Made by a program: the position numbers and the translations under genes. The notes under the pieces were generated by a model. The model was not told where the DNA came from. It ran no database searches and saw only the letters and a list, made by a program, of their open reading frames with translations. Shown one piece after another: positions 23,115 through 34,755 of a DNA stretch of 64,000 nt. Numbering within the stretch: position 1 is the stretch's first letter; each line of letters starts with the position of its first letter. The stretch is from NCBI RefSeq assembly GCF_026210795.1, contig NC_089432.1, forward strand, positions 4,154,001-4,218,000. Direction: 5' to 3'. This stretch comes from Rhizophagus irregularis (taxonomy: Eukaryota; Glomeromycota; Glomeromycetes; Glomerales; Glomeraceae).

Positions 23115-23240
23115 TGACGTCATTATATGAGGAAAATTGCTGCGTACTGCGGTACCAAGGTGGATTGACTTTTTGTTTGGTAGCAGGTAATACTAAATCA
23201 TGCTGTACGCTTGTGCGATCATCATCGGAATCATCGGAGA
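23115..23240 (+). promoter_or_regulatory. Conserved TGACGTCA promoter block
   Basis: TGACGTCA lies at 23115-23122. It is followed by attatatgaggaaaattgct, gcgtactgcggtaccaagg, ttgtttggtagcaggtaata and a cgatcatcatcgga box. It ends about 110 bp before the start codon at 23351. This is the least disturbed plus-strand copy. Confidence 0.65.
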
Positions 23241-23350
23241 AAAAATATATATATATAAATAAGGCATGCATAATTTACTTTTTATTTATTTATTTTTTTT
23301 TAACTTTTACTGTTAATTTATCATTATTGATAACGTTCAATAATATCAAA

Positions 23351-25616
23351 ATGCAAGTTACCAATGAATGGGTCAATTGGGTTGAGGAAGCAGTCGATAA
23401 AGAATATTTTAAATTCTATGAATATAACCAATTTAATAATATTCAACATATTGGCACCGGAGGGTTTGGAAAAGTATTTCGCGCAAATTGGAAAAATTCA
23501 GAAAAACAATTTGCGTTAAAATCTTTTTTTAGTCTTGATAAAATCACTGTGAAAGAAATCGTTCGTGAGGTAATTTAATATAAAATAATTTTTTTCGTTT
23601 ATGATTCTGTTTAATATACTCATTTAAATTTTGAATTTTATTTTAGTTAAAAATTCAACGAGAAGTTGATTTTCATGATAACATTATTCATTGCTATGGA
23701 ATAACAAAATTTGAGTCAGGTATTAATAAAGTTGCCTTTATAACGATAATATTCTTGTTAATCGCAAATTCAGAGAATGCATTTTAATGATCATTTTTTT
23801 ATTTATTAGATAATCATAATAATTATTGGTTAGTAATGGAATATGCCGACGGTGGTAGCCTTCGAAGTTATTTGAAGAAAAACTTTAACAAACTTACTTG
23901 GGCCGACAAATATAACATGGCATACCAGTTATCTTGTGCCATATCATGTTTACATAACGAAGGAATAGTGCATCGTGACTTGGTAATTTATTTAACATTA
24001 TTTGATCATTGATAATAATATATTTATATTACTCATTTGAATATTTCTTTAATAGCACTCCCGTAATATACTTGTTCGTAATAACGTAATCAAATTAGCA
24101 GATTTCGGATTATCCAAGAGAATTGGAGCATCATCCAATTTTCAATCTAAATTATTTGAAATGGTTCCTTACGTCGATCCAAAAAGTTTTAGCAGACGAA
24201 GAAGTAATAACCAATCAATACAAATGTACTCATTGAATGAAAAAAGTGACATTTATAGTTTGGGCGTATTACTATGGGAGATATCCAGTGGGCAACCTCC
24301 TTTTTATGCTGAAGGTGAACAATATGACATTTGTTTAGCTTTAGATATTTCACAAGGTCATAGAGAAACCGCTGTTCCTGATACTCCTGATGAATATGTT
24401 AAAATTTATACCAGTAAGTAATAATTTATGTTTTTAAATTTTTATAATTTGAATATTATTAATTCTAAATTATATTTGGTTATTAGAATGTTGGGATGGG
24501 GAACCAGATAATCGTCCAACGATATATCAAGTAGTTGAATGGCTAAATGCCAGAATTTCAAAAACAGATGTAATAGTAGAAGATCATCAAATGTCAAATG
24601 AAATAGAATTTAATGAAGCTTCTTTAAGTACTAATAATCCAGAATTACAAGGAGATTTATCTCAACTTATTCAAAATTTTGATAAAATAAACATAAAAGA
24701 AATTGATCCTATGGTAATATTAAGTAAACAAGAAAATTTTCCAATTGAAGATTTTAACATTATAGTTGATGAAATAAATGATTTAATTTATAAATTAAAT
24801 AATAAAGGACTTGAATGGGAATCAGATAAGCAGAAAACTATTGAATATTTTGATGATCATGACATAAATTCACAAGAATTTTATAGTTGGTTATTAGTTA
24901 ATCAAAATAGTTCAAATTCTATATTTATTCTTGGATATTTTAATTATTATGGAATTATAATAAGTAAAAATAATGAGAGAGCATTTGATTTTTTTTTTAA
25001 TGCATTAGAAAAAAATCATATATTAGCACAATATTTTGTTGGTGTATGTTATTTTTATGGAAATGGAACTATAAAAAATGAAAAATTAGCTTTTGAATAT
25101 TATGAAAAAGTGGCTAATAAAAATTTATCAAATGGACAATTGTATATTGGTTATTGTTATGAAAAAGGAATATATGTTGAAAAAGATTTAAAAAAGGCTT
25201 TTTATTGGTATGAAATAGCTGCAAATATTGGAAATTTAAATGCAATATATAATCTTGGTATTTTATTATATGAAGATGGAATTGAAGTTAAAAAGGATTG
25301 TAATAAAGCTTTTGAAATGTTTAAACAATCAGCTGAAGGTGAACATTTAAATGGAATAATGATGCTAGGATATTGTTATAATAATGGTATTGGAACTAAA
25401 ATTGATAAGCAAAAAGCATTTGAATTATATCAAAATGCTGCAAATTTAGGACATAATATAGCACAAAATAATCTTGCTTTAATGTATGAAGAAGGAAATG
25501 GAATTGCAAAAGATATAGACAAAGCAATATACTGGTATACAAAATCTGCCAAACAAGGATTTGAGTTGGCAAAGAATAATTTAGATAAGCTTCAAAAAAA
25601 AATCAATAATTTATAG
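23351..25616 (+). CDS. TKL-type protein kinase with Sel1 repeats
   Basis: Exons 23351-23569, 23647-23719, 23810-23982, 24056-24413 and 24487-25616 join to 650 residues. The start MQVTNEW is chosen because it aligns with the paralogues; the longer upstream open frame is promoter sequence. The kinase domain has [14 protein letters not shown], an HRDL loop, ADFGLSK and PYVDPK. The residue before the PYVDP segment is Glu (LFEMVPY) where paralogues have Gly. About six Sel1 repeats span residues 429-645, with KNEKLAFEYYEKVANKN and [17 protein letters not shown] units. The full frame is intact, so this is probably a working gene. Role by family: phosphorylation signalling with a protein-binding scaffold; partner unknown. 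Confidence 0.9.
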
Positions 25617-28324
25617 TAATTTTTCTTTAATTATTAAATTAAAACATTGAATATTTATTCATCACAATGTTTATTTTTCTAAAATTTACAAGATAGTAAA
25701 TACACTGCTTTAAAAAATATAAAATAAATAAATTGTTGTAATTTTATTATATATTTTATATAATCAGTTTTATATAATTTTCAAACATATTAAATTTAAA
25801 AGTGTAAAATTTTAATGCCTGTATTTTTTTCTATTTTTAAAAGATGATTTATAGAAAAAAACTCAATTTGTAAAAAGATAATAAATAAAAGAAATATAAA
25901 TCTTAAAGCTAGAATAAAAGAAGTTATCTAGTCAGTTTTTGATATTTTATATAAAATGATTTTTGATAAAAATCATTTTAGCTTTTTCTAACTTTTTTCC
26001 ATCAAAAAAAAAAGAGTAAATTAATAAATTAAAGGTTTTAATTTAATTGCAATCTATATCAATAATAAATAATATAATTAGTATTAATACTCTACAATCG
26101 AAAAAGCTCTTAAACTTTTCAGTTTCAATCATCTAATCATTAGGTTTAATTTGACATAGAATAATCATCGTGGCAAAAATTTGTTAATCACTGATTGTAC
26201 AACCCAAACTTATTGTCACAATTTTTTGCCTTTCAGGAATCAGGATGAATTGGGTATGAGAAATTCTAATATTAAAGTCCTAGTAGCTAGCTAAATTGAA
26301 ATCTTTGGTTACAAGATTAAAGAGACGTATTGACGAACGCAATAACCATTTAACCACGTGGTTTTGAACCAATAATTTTTTATTGTGGTCATAAAAATAC
26401 GCGAAATATGTATATATTTATTTACTGCTTAACACTCAACTGTTTTGCAACTCTCTTTTTTTTATATTGTTCAATGGACGGACAATATTAAAAGAATGAT
26501 AATTATTTTATTAAAGAAATTTTTTATGCCTTTCTTACGAGCTTGTGGTTACGTATACGTGAGTAAGATACCGTTCATACAGATTTTAGATATGGGTTTA
26601 ACGATTTGTGATGAATAGAAAAATAAAGTTAATCATATATGCGAGATAAAAATTTATGGTTTAAGAAAAATTTATATGAAATTAAATTCATATGAAATTA
26701 AAAAAAAAATGAAGTTTGATGACGAATTGGTATGCTTTTTAGTTAATGTTCATTCATATTTTAATTGTAAAAATACTTCTAAAATCAAGATTTTTTTTTT
26801 AAAAAAATAAAATAAAATAAAATAAAATAAAATGAATGATGTATAACGATTAACTTAAGATATTCAATAACCAATGTCCTACTCTGTCTTAAAGAGATTA
26901 ATTTAGTTTTATTATTTATTATTATTTTTTTTTTTTGGCTATCAATGCAACTTTATTTTAGAGCTAGTCGAGTTGTGGTAAATGATATACCATTTTGTAA
27001 GGTTAATAAAATTTTAAAAATTACCTTTATAATGATAAATTGTCAATTCCATGATATGAATTATATCTCATAATATGAATAAGTCGCTTTTCTTGTTTTC
27101 AATTATTTTACCCAAATAATTGTCCTCAGCTACGCTTCGGACATCTTCGGTTAGACACATTGTAATGCAAGTCTGTCCGCACGCGTGATTAACCAATAAA
27201 ATGTATTATTGATTATTATCACGTGATCAGATTTTCGGTGACGCGCCTGACGCGTGATTTTAAACGAGTGCTTCGGGCATTACAACGGATCCCGTTACCT
27301 AGTTTTAACAAAAAAAACATTATTTTAGGATGAAACGCAACAAATTGTGAAAAAATCCTTTTATTAGTATGGTTGTAGCTAGAAATGTTACACTACGTTT
27401 ATTATATCCATACATGAAAATTCTGACTAACTTAATATATTGGAGATTAAAGACCATACACTACATGTTTACATTGTTTACTATATACTCTGATTAAAGT
27501 GATATAGCATAAAAAAGAACCAATAAAATTTAAATATAGCACATAGATCATTGAAATTATGTTTAAAGCTGATATCGATAAAAAAAAAATAAAAGAATAG
27601 CTAAGAATCCTCTTATGTTAATAGTTATATTGATTAGAATTTTTAAAGTATTATTTAACAAAGAGTTTTTCTTTTTTAAATTTTAGTCATTTCGACCAAT
27701 CAGAGGACCAGTGTCGAAATGCCAAAAATAATGAAAATTTCTTTCCGGTGTTGGAATGTCGATCAAATGATCAGCGTTCATAAGGCATTCGACCAATCAT
27801 TTTTTTTTTACATTTTCACGCTCGTTATTATAAAATTTTTAATAAGGTATATACATGTAAATACATAATAAAATAAACCAAGTTGATAAATGATTTAAAA
27901 GTATTGGTTTAAGTTAAAATTTAATTATATTTTTTAGTTCCTTACACTAAATTCCAATTTAATAGTGCCCAAGATCTTAAAAATGTAAGTTAATTAGATA
28001 AATTTCATGAATTTTTTAATACAATAAGTTGGTAAAAAAATAATTTCTGAGATTTATGACAAATTAATTGGTATAGCATAATAGAGAGAAAATTCTTTGT
28101 ATTTTTTTTTTTAGTAAAAATAAATGAGTATAGTAGAATAGATAGGTATAAATGATTTTTTGGAATCTTTTCTTAATAATAAAGACAAGATATGAATGGC
28201 AAGCGTACAAAAAAATCCCCGAAGTGTATTTAGATAAAAAGACTACGTAGTTACAAAAGCTTTCAATACAAAATTTGGCGGTCATTTTTCAAAAATAATC
28301 AAAATAAACAAAATTAAATATATT
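25617..28324. other. Intergenic; duplicated 3' flank, short repeats
   Basis: The first about 450 bp and the block near 27060-27110 match the downstream flanks of other kinase-Sel1 genes. An AAAAT microsatellite lies at about 26809-26833 and a T10A7 palindrome at 26791-26807. A locally GC-richer patch at about 27125-27300 contains two ACGCGTGATT motifs and weak inverted ends (attgtaatgc/gcattacaac); it may be a decayed element. No gene is supported. Confidence 0.5.
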
Positions 28325-29297
28325 TTGATATATTTTAACAATGAAAATGATTTGTTAAATTCAATATATAAGTCTAATATGGAGGATGATTTAGGAAAAG
28401 GTCTTAAGTTGAAAAGTCAAGATGAATTAATCGGAGACAATGGGACGTACAAAAACGTTTCGGTATTAACAGATTTAAAATCCCTCAACAAACAAAGAAG
28501 GACCAATTTGTTGACGCAAAATTTCAACGATTCCAAGGACCCAAGAAGAACATGAAGAATTAGATACACTAAATATAATTTTAAAGAACGACTAGAAGAA
28601 ATGGAGAAAGAATCAAGCACGTCGCATACGAAAGGAAAGCAGAAAGTAACAGATATTTCGGACGATGATGAAGAAAAGACTAATAACAACAAAAAGCGTG
28701 TAGTACGAAAGCAGGGAGAAAGGGAAAATTCTGATAACGAATAAACAAATTATCCCAAAAATTTTTTAACAAAATTTAAAAATTTTATTAGAAACGACGA
28801 TACTGGAATTTGATCGAGTGGTTTCTTTTGTAACAATGAGAGTTTTGTGTACATAATTACTTGGTATTTTCCGCGAAAGTGTAGTTTAGTTTTCTTTTAA
28901 TTTTTTTCTTTAAAAAATTTTTGGCTTTATTTGAACGCTTTTAACTTTTATTATTTAGTTAGGTTTTTATTATTATTTTCTTCACAATTAGTTTAGAACG
29001 ATTTAGAAAACAGTAAAGCCTCAAAACATAAAAAATAGCAAAAATCCAAAAACATCGTAAAATTATTAGAATAGTAACGTAGTATAAAACAAAAAATAAT
29101 TTTTAATCAAACACAATGTAATAGTTAGATTTTAAATTAGAAATTAGTATATAGTTAAAACTCAGTTATAGGGTTTAGAAAGTCTTTGAACTTTCTTTGC
29201 TCTATTGCTCTAGGTGCTTATATTTGTTAATTTTTGATCTTTTTTTAGATCATATATTATTAATAAAGCGCGTTACTGTTTAAAAAAAAAAAAAAAA
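28325..29297 (+). mobile_element. 3' part of a LINE-type retroelement with poly(A) tail
   Basis: A charged open frame (28325-28555, continuing after a stop to 28744) ends in an acidic/basic tail (KGKQKVTDISDDDEEK). About 540 bp of untranslated sequence follow, ending in ttaataaagcgcgttactgttt and a 16-base A run (about 29282-29297). The retroelement at 48.3 kb ends in ttaataaagatgcattacag plus an A run, so both belong to one family. AATAAA sits just before the tail. No reverse transcriptase is present; the copy is 5'-truncated or of a non-autonomous type. It sits inside an F-box pseudogene that resumes at 29300. Confidence 0.65.
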
Positions 29298-29570
29298 GTT
29301 ATAAATAACATTTCAAAATCGAAGTTTTGTCAGTATAGTTAGTATCGTTAACTTTGGAAAATTTCAAAGATTTATTAAATAAAATCTTGCTCTAACTCTA
29401 AAAATTTATTATTCACGCCACAAAATCATTTAATGATAAGTTAACCAAAATTATTTGTCATATTTGAGTAACGGAAATTTTCGAATTTAGAACTTGAAAA
29501 TTTTTAATTTCAGTTATTGTAAGAAATTGGAAGAAAACCTTCAGAGATTTTTTCAAAAAATAAGTATTAG

Positions 29571-29692
29571 TTATATCCTGGCTAATTAGGAATAAGTAAA
29601 ATTTTACTAGGATCGGATAAATGATCAGCCGATAGGCTGATCATGTTCCGATTCTAAAGTAAAATTTTACTATTCCAATTAGCCAGGATATA
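29571..29692. repeat. Foldback element (about 122 bp)
   Basis: The left arm ttatatcctggctaatt is inverted as aattagccaggatataa; the inner arms gtaaaattttac and gatcggataaatgatcagcc/ggctgatcat also pair. It sits at the left edge of the recombinase element. The target duplication is not resolved. Confidence 0.65.
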
Positions 29693-29702
29693 ATTGATTT
29701 AT

Positions 29703-31703
29703 CCCCTGCCATTTACACAATATTAAAAATTTGTTTTATTGTAGTATATCACGTGTTAATCAGTAATTATAAAATATAGTTTATTGTTGCATCCTAATTT
29801 CTTTCACCCGCTATTTTTATTTTTCCATTTTAAAAAATGAGTCAAAATTTTAAAAAAGCTTCAGAACTATTACACTCAAAAAATAATATTGACGTTACAG
29901 ATAAATTAAAAGAAAATTTTACTCATTTGCAGAATGTAAATATTTCTAATATACACGAAATTTCAAAGCCATCTATTCCCAAAGAATCATATGAACGTCC
30001 TCTTTAAAAACTCTACAAAGATATGTCACTAAAGCAAAACCTGAAAATACCAAGAAAAATACTAGATTATGGTTCTCCAGATTTGAGGAATTTGTGAATG
30101 ACACACAACCAGATATTGATTTATTAACTCTTTATGATAAGAAGGTTATTGCAATGTTGTTATGCGAATTTATTGTAATTATTAAAACAAGAGAAAAAAA
30201 GGATTATAAAGCAAATTCTCTATACAATGGAATTTGTGCCATAAATAGATGTTACCAAGAATTGTTTAAAGATAAAGAGCCATTTAACATATATACATGA
30301 AGACTTTGAATTTGGGGCAGTTCGTGATACATTACATACTAGAATTATTGAGCTTGAAGATATTAACAATGGTAAATATAATGGTGCTGATGCTCTTACA
30401 GATGATGAAATGGTCAAGATCTTTGAGCATCCTAACATGTCAAATGAAACGCCAGATGGATTACTTAAAAGAGTTTTTCTATGGGTAGGATGTTGTACAG
30501 CGCAAAGAGGAGGGTCGTATTATAATCTTATGGCTGAACATTTTAAGGAACGTGATGATGGAGGCTTTGATATTATTATGATTCATGATAAAACCCATCA
30601 GGGGGGCTATTATCATCGACCAACCTCTAATCAAACACCTACACATATTATTCCTCCAGATGAATCTAAAGAATGTGGCGCATGTTATGATATTAAAAAA
30701 TATCTTAATTTACGACCAAAAAATGCTGAAAAAAATTTTTTCTTCATGTTAATAAAGATCCTGAAGGTAATATTATTTTTATTGAGATATGTTATTAATG
30801 TAATTAATTTTTAATTGCTTATTAATCTATACTATTAGATATTAAACTGGGAAAGTGGTATTCTTCACAGCATATGGGTCGAGATAAACTATCCAGAATG
30901 CTAAAAGAAATTTGCACCATTACTAGTATTGATTGTACAAATAGAAGAGTCGTAAATCATTCCTTACGAAAACGTACTGCCCAAAAATTAAATGATGAAG
31001 GGTTGGATCTTCAGGCTATTATGAATGTAACATTGCATAAATCTTTAGCAGGGTTAAATTCGTAAGTATCTTATTTTTCCAATTCATAATAATTTTTTAT
31101 TTATAATCACACTGTATTTTTAGGTATTGTTCACAAAATGAAATTCAAAAATTAGAAGTTGCGAAACTAACACTTCCAGGCGTACACAAGGTATTTTTCT
31201 TTTTCTAATATATTTATAATTTCTTTTTTAATTTACATAATATTTATTATATTAATAGGATACAGAAAAGGTTAGCGACAATATTGCAAGGTATGTGCAC
31301 GAAGACAGTGATGAAGAAAATATAAATAAAGTTGACTCTAATAATGAATTTCACTCATCTTCAGGAAAAACACTCTCTGAAATTCAAAATATTTCAATTC
31401 CTCTGAAACGTAAAGATAAAAACTTAGAATTGGCTGAAAATTTTAAGCTTAAATTCATTAAATGTGCTAATATTACCATTAATATTACAAAAGAATAATT
31501 TTTATTATAATTTGTTATTTTAATAAATAACTTGTTATTGTAGCATAAATAATAGTATAATCAATAGTATAATCAATAGTATAAAATAGTAGCTAATTTT
31601 AGTGCAAAATCTCCTAGGAACGGATAAATAAATACATATAAAATTTGCTACCCAGTAGGTATAACTATATTTGCATAAACGTGTAAATGGTGTCAATCAG
31701 GGG
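29703..31703 (+). mobile_element. Crypton-like element carrying a tyrosine recombinase
   Basis: The unit starts with cccctgccatttacac (29703-29718) and ends with an imperfect inverted copy (gtgtaaatggtgtcaatcag plus ggg, 31681-31703) that carries seven extra bases. It interrupts an F-box pseudogene. The only gene inside encodes a tyrosine recombinase of the type used by Cryptons, with no transposase or reverse transcriptase. The left flank (ataagtattag, then ttgattta once the foldback is removed) resembles the right flank ataacatttattacattta, so a diverged target duplication is possible. Exact ends are uncertain. Confidence 0.6.
29837..31498 (+). pseudogene. Crypton-type tyrosine recombinase, frameshifted
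   Basis: Protein pieces in order: 29837-30004 (MSQNFKKASELLHSK), 30004-30290, 30290 to about 30766, then exons 30839-31061, 31124-31190 and 31259-31498 with clean GT-AG introns. Key motifs are FLWVGCCTAQRGGSYYN (first catalytic Arg region) and VNHSLRKRTAQKLND (HxxR). MNVTLHKSLAGLNSYCS follows, with the second His and the Tyr nucleophile candidate. This matches the Crypton/DUF3504 branch of tyrosine recombinases, which cut and rejoin DNA through a phosphotyrosine. Three one-base shifts (near 30003, 30290 and 30735) break the frame; the first and third lie in T or A runs. The N-terminal part resembles the SAM-like DNA-binding region. It is either recently dead or affected by homopolymer errors. 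Confidence 0.75.
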
Positions 31704-32029
31704 ATAACATTTATTACATTTATATTAAATTCAAATTATATTTTAAAATATTCTAAAATGTAAAATTTATTATGATAACTTGGAATATTCTTATTTTCAT
31801 ATTATAAAAACCCATTTTAAAAGATTTCAATTATGTTGTTGGAATGATTGTGGTAGAGAACATTTATTCAATTTTATTTAACATTATAACAAATAAAAAA
31901 TTTGACTTTTATCAAGAAATTGTATATCTTCTAGTAGTATTCTGAAAATAATTATGTGGTTTAATACCTTTAATATATTCAATATTGTTGTTATAATTTA
32001 TAGTAATTTTTTTTTTCAAAATTTCTTGA

Positions 32030-32420
32030 TGACGTCATTTAGTCATTATAAAGTACCCTAGCCATGGCAAAAAAGTTGCAGTCACGTGACATTTGGCCCG
32101 CATTACGGAGTTATGCACTAACATGTGAAAATAAACAGTGACGAATAAGGGTGTGACGAATAAGTTTTACTTACTCGAAAAAAACTAAGTCCCTCAGATA
32201 AATATAAAAAGTGGAAACGCGGTAGGGTGTGACGGTTGTGATGAAAAAAATGCAGTCACGTGACTGCAACTTTTTTTTGCCATGACTGGGGTTCTGGTCA
32301 TTATATGAGGAAAATTGCTGCGTACTGCGGTACCAAGGCGGGATTGACCTTTTTGTTTGGTAGCACCGTAGCAGGTAATACTAAATCACGCTGTACGCCT
32401 GTACGACTATCATCGGAGGA
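32030..32420 (+). promoter_or_regulatory. TGACGTCA promoter block split by a MITE
   Basis: TGACGTCA lies at 32030-32037 and the remaining boxes (attatatgaggaaaattgct, gcgtactgcggtaccaagg, ttgtttggtagca, gtacgactatcatcgga) at about 32300-32420. A 246-bp element with a 9-bp target duplication lies between. Without it the spacing from TGACGTCA to the start codon would be about 230 bp, as in the 23.4 kb paralogue. Confidence 0.65.
32051..32296. mobile_element. Mutator-like MITE (246 bp) within a promoter
   Basis: The terminal inverted repeats pair aagtaccctagccatggc (left) with the inverse of gccatgactggggttctg (right) and continue inward through caaaaaagttgcagtcacgt. The flanking 9-bp direct repeats GTCATTATA lie at 32042-32050 and 32297-32305. 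A 9-bp duplication with long inverted repeats fits the Mutator superfamily. Each arm brings a GTCACGTGAC palindrome, an E-box/bHLH-type site, into the promoter. Confidence 0.8.
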
Positions 32421-32523
32421 AAAAAAATATAAAATAGGCATACAAAATAAAACTTTACTTTTTGTAACTTCATCGTTAACTTATCATTATTCAATACGTT
32501 CAATAACGTTTGATAATATCAAA

Positions 32524-34755
32524 ATGCAAGATACCGAGTATACAAATGAATGGGTCAATTGGATTGAGGAAGCTGTTAATAAAGAATATTTTAAATTTTA
32601 TGAATACCAGCAATTTGATAATATTCAACATATTGGTACCGGAGGTTTCGGAAAAGTATATCGTGCAAATTGGAGAAATTCAGAAAAACAATTTGCGTTA
32701 AAATCTTTTTTTAATCTTGATAACATTACCGTGAAAGAAATCGTTCGTGAGGTAATTATAATTTTTTTTCGTTTATGATTATATTTATTTAATAAACTTA
32801 TTTTTAAATATTTGAATTTTATTTTAGTTAAAAATTCAACGAGAAATTGATTTTCATGATAACATTATCCGTTGCTATGGAATAACAAAACTTGAGTCAG
32901 GTAAAGTTGCCTTTATAAAAATAATATTCTTGTTAATCGCAAATTCAAAGAAATGCATTTTAATGATTATTTTTTTTATTTATTAGATAATCATAATGAT
33001 TATTGGTTAGTAATGGAATATGCCGACGGTGGTAGCCTTCGAAGTTATTTGAAGAAAAACTTTAACAAACTTACTTGGGACGACAAATATAACATGGCTT
33101 ACCAGTTATCTTGTGCCATATCATGTTTACATAACGAAGGAATAGTGCATCGTGACTTGGTAATTTATTTAACATTATTCGATCATTGATAATAATATAT
33201 TTATATTACTCATTTGAATATTTCTTTAATAGCACTCCCGTAATATACTTGTCCGTAATAACATAATCAAATTAGCAGATTTCGGATTATCCAAAAGAAT
33301 TGAAGCATCATCCAATTTTCAATCTAAATTATTCGGAATGGTTCCTTACGTCGATCCAAAAAGTTTTAGTAGTCGAAAAAATAATAACCAATCAATACAA
33401 ATGTACTCATTAAATGAAAAAAGTGACATTTATAGTTTGGGCGTATTACTATGGGAGATATCCAGTGGGCAGCCTCCTTTTTATGTTGAAGGTGAACAAT
33501 GTGACATTAGTTTAGCTTTAGATATTTCACAAGGTCATAGAGAAACTGTTGTTCCTGATACACCTGATGAATATGCTAAAATTTATACCAGTGAGTAATA
33601 ATTTTATATTTTAAAATTTTTATAATTTGAATATTATTAATTATAAAATTATGTTTGTTTTTAGAATGTTGGGATGGGGAATCAGATAATCGTCCAACAA
33701 TATATCAAGTAGTTGATTGGCTAAATTCCATAATTACAAAAACGGATGTAATAGTAGAAAATCATCAAATATCAAATGAACAAGAACTTAATGAAGATTT
33801 AACTCAACTTATTCAAAATTTTGATAAAATAAACATAAAAGAAATTGATCCTATGGTAATATTAAGTAAACAAAAAAATTTTCCAATCGAAGATTTTAAC
33901 TTTATAGTTGATGAAATTTATGATTTAATTTATAAATTAAATAATAAAGGACTTGAATGGAAATTAGATAAGCAGAAAATTATTGAATATTTTGATGATC
34001 ATGACATAAATTCACAAGAATTTTGTAGTTGGTTATTAGATAATCAAAATAGTTCCAATTCTATTTTTATTCTTGGATATTTTAATTATTATGGAATTAT
34101 AATAAGTAAAAACAATGAGAGAGCATTTAATTTATATATTAATGCATTAGAAAAAAATCATATATTAGCAGAGTATTTTGTTGGTGTATGTTATTTTTAT
34201 GGAAATGGAACTATAAAAAATGACAAATTAGCTTTTGAATATTATGAAAAAGTAGTTGATAAAAATTTTACACCTGGACAAGTAAGCATTGGTTATTGTT
34301 ATGAAAAAGGAATAGGTGTTGAAAAGGATTTAAAAAAGGCTTTTTATTGGTATGAAGTAGCTGCAAATAATGGAAGCCTAATGGCAATATATAATCTTGG
34401 TAATTGTTATAGAAATGAGATTGGTATTGAAAAAGACTATAATAAATCTTTTAAATTGTTTAAGCAATCAGCTGAAGGAGGATATTCAGGAGGAATAATG
34501 ATGTTAGGATATTGTTATAATAATGGTATTGGAACTAAAATTGATAATCAAAAAGCATTTGAATTATATCAAAATGCTGCAAATTTAGGACATAATGTAG
34601 CACAAAATAATCTTGCAGTAATGTATGAAATGGGAGATGGAATTGCAAAAGATATAGATAAAGCAATATATTGGTATAAAAAATCCGCTAAACAAGGATA
34701 TGAGTTGGCAAAGAATAATTTAGATAAGCTTCAGAAAAAAATCAATAATTTATAA
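32524..34755 (+). CDS. TKL-type protein kinase with Sel1 repeats
   Basis: Exons 32524-32751, 32828-32900, 32987-33159, 33233-33590 and 33665-34755 join to 640 residues without a break. The start [10 protein letters not shown] aligns with the paralogues; the longer upstream open frame is promoter and MITE sequence. Kinase motifs: [27 protein letters not shown] and PYVDPK in place of APE, with DNRPT near the domain end. About six Sel1 repeats span residues 415-635. It is closest in sequence to the genes at 23351 and 16927. It is probably functional, although its promoter is split by a MITE, which could change expression relative to its sisters. Confidence 0.9.

Larger units (their letters stand above)
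29300..31920 (+). pseudogene. F-box gene remnant split by a recombinase element
   Basis: The part at 29300-29563 corresponds to the F-box codons from NIEVLP to about KPLEFFSK. The part at 31704-31920 resumes with the NNIYYIYIKSN codons and ends with the CCWNDCG-like region and the same 3' flank as the intact gene. The 22.8 kb copy is uninterrupted at the junction, so the intervening 2.1 kb is an insertion. Both halves carry stops and indels. The kinase gene at 32524 follows in the same orientation. Confidence 0.75.

Noticed and set aside
23111-23350. N-terminal extension of about 80 residues on the 23351 kinase
   Set aside because: The extension overlaps the conserved promoter block and does not exist as coding sequence in the paralogues; the start MQVTNEW aligns with the family.
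29837-31498. Retroviral-type integrase or transposase for the 29.7-31.7 kb element
   Set aside because: There is no DDE pattern; the HxxR...HK...Y motifs fit a tyrosine recombinase.
32260-32523. N-terminal extension on the 32524 kinase
   Set aside because: It begins inside the Mutator-like MITE and runs through promoter boxes; the paralogous start is at 32524.
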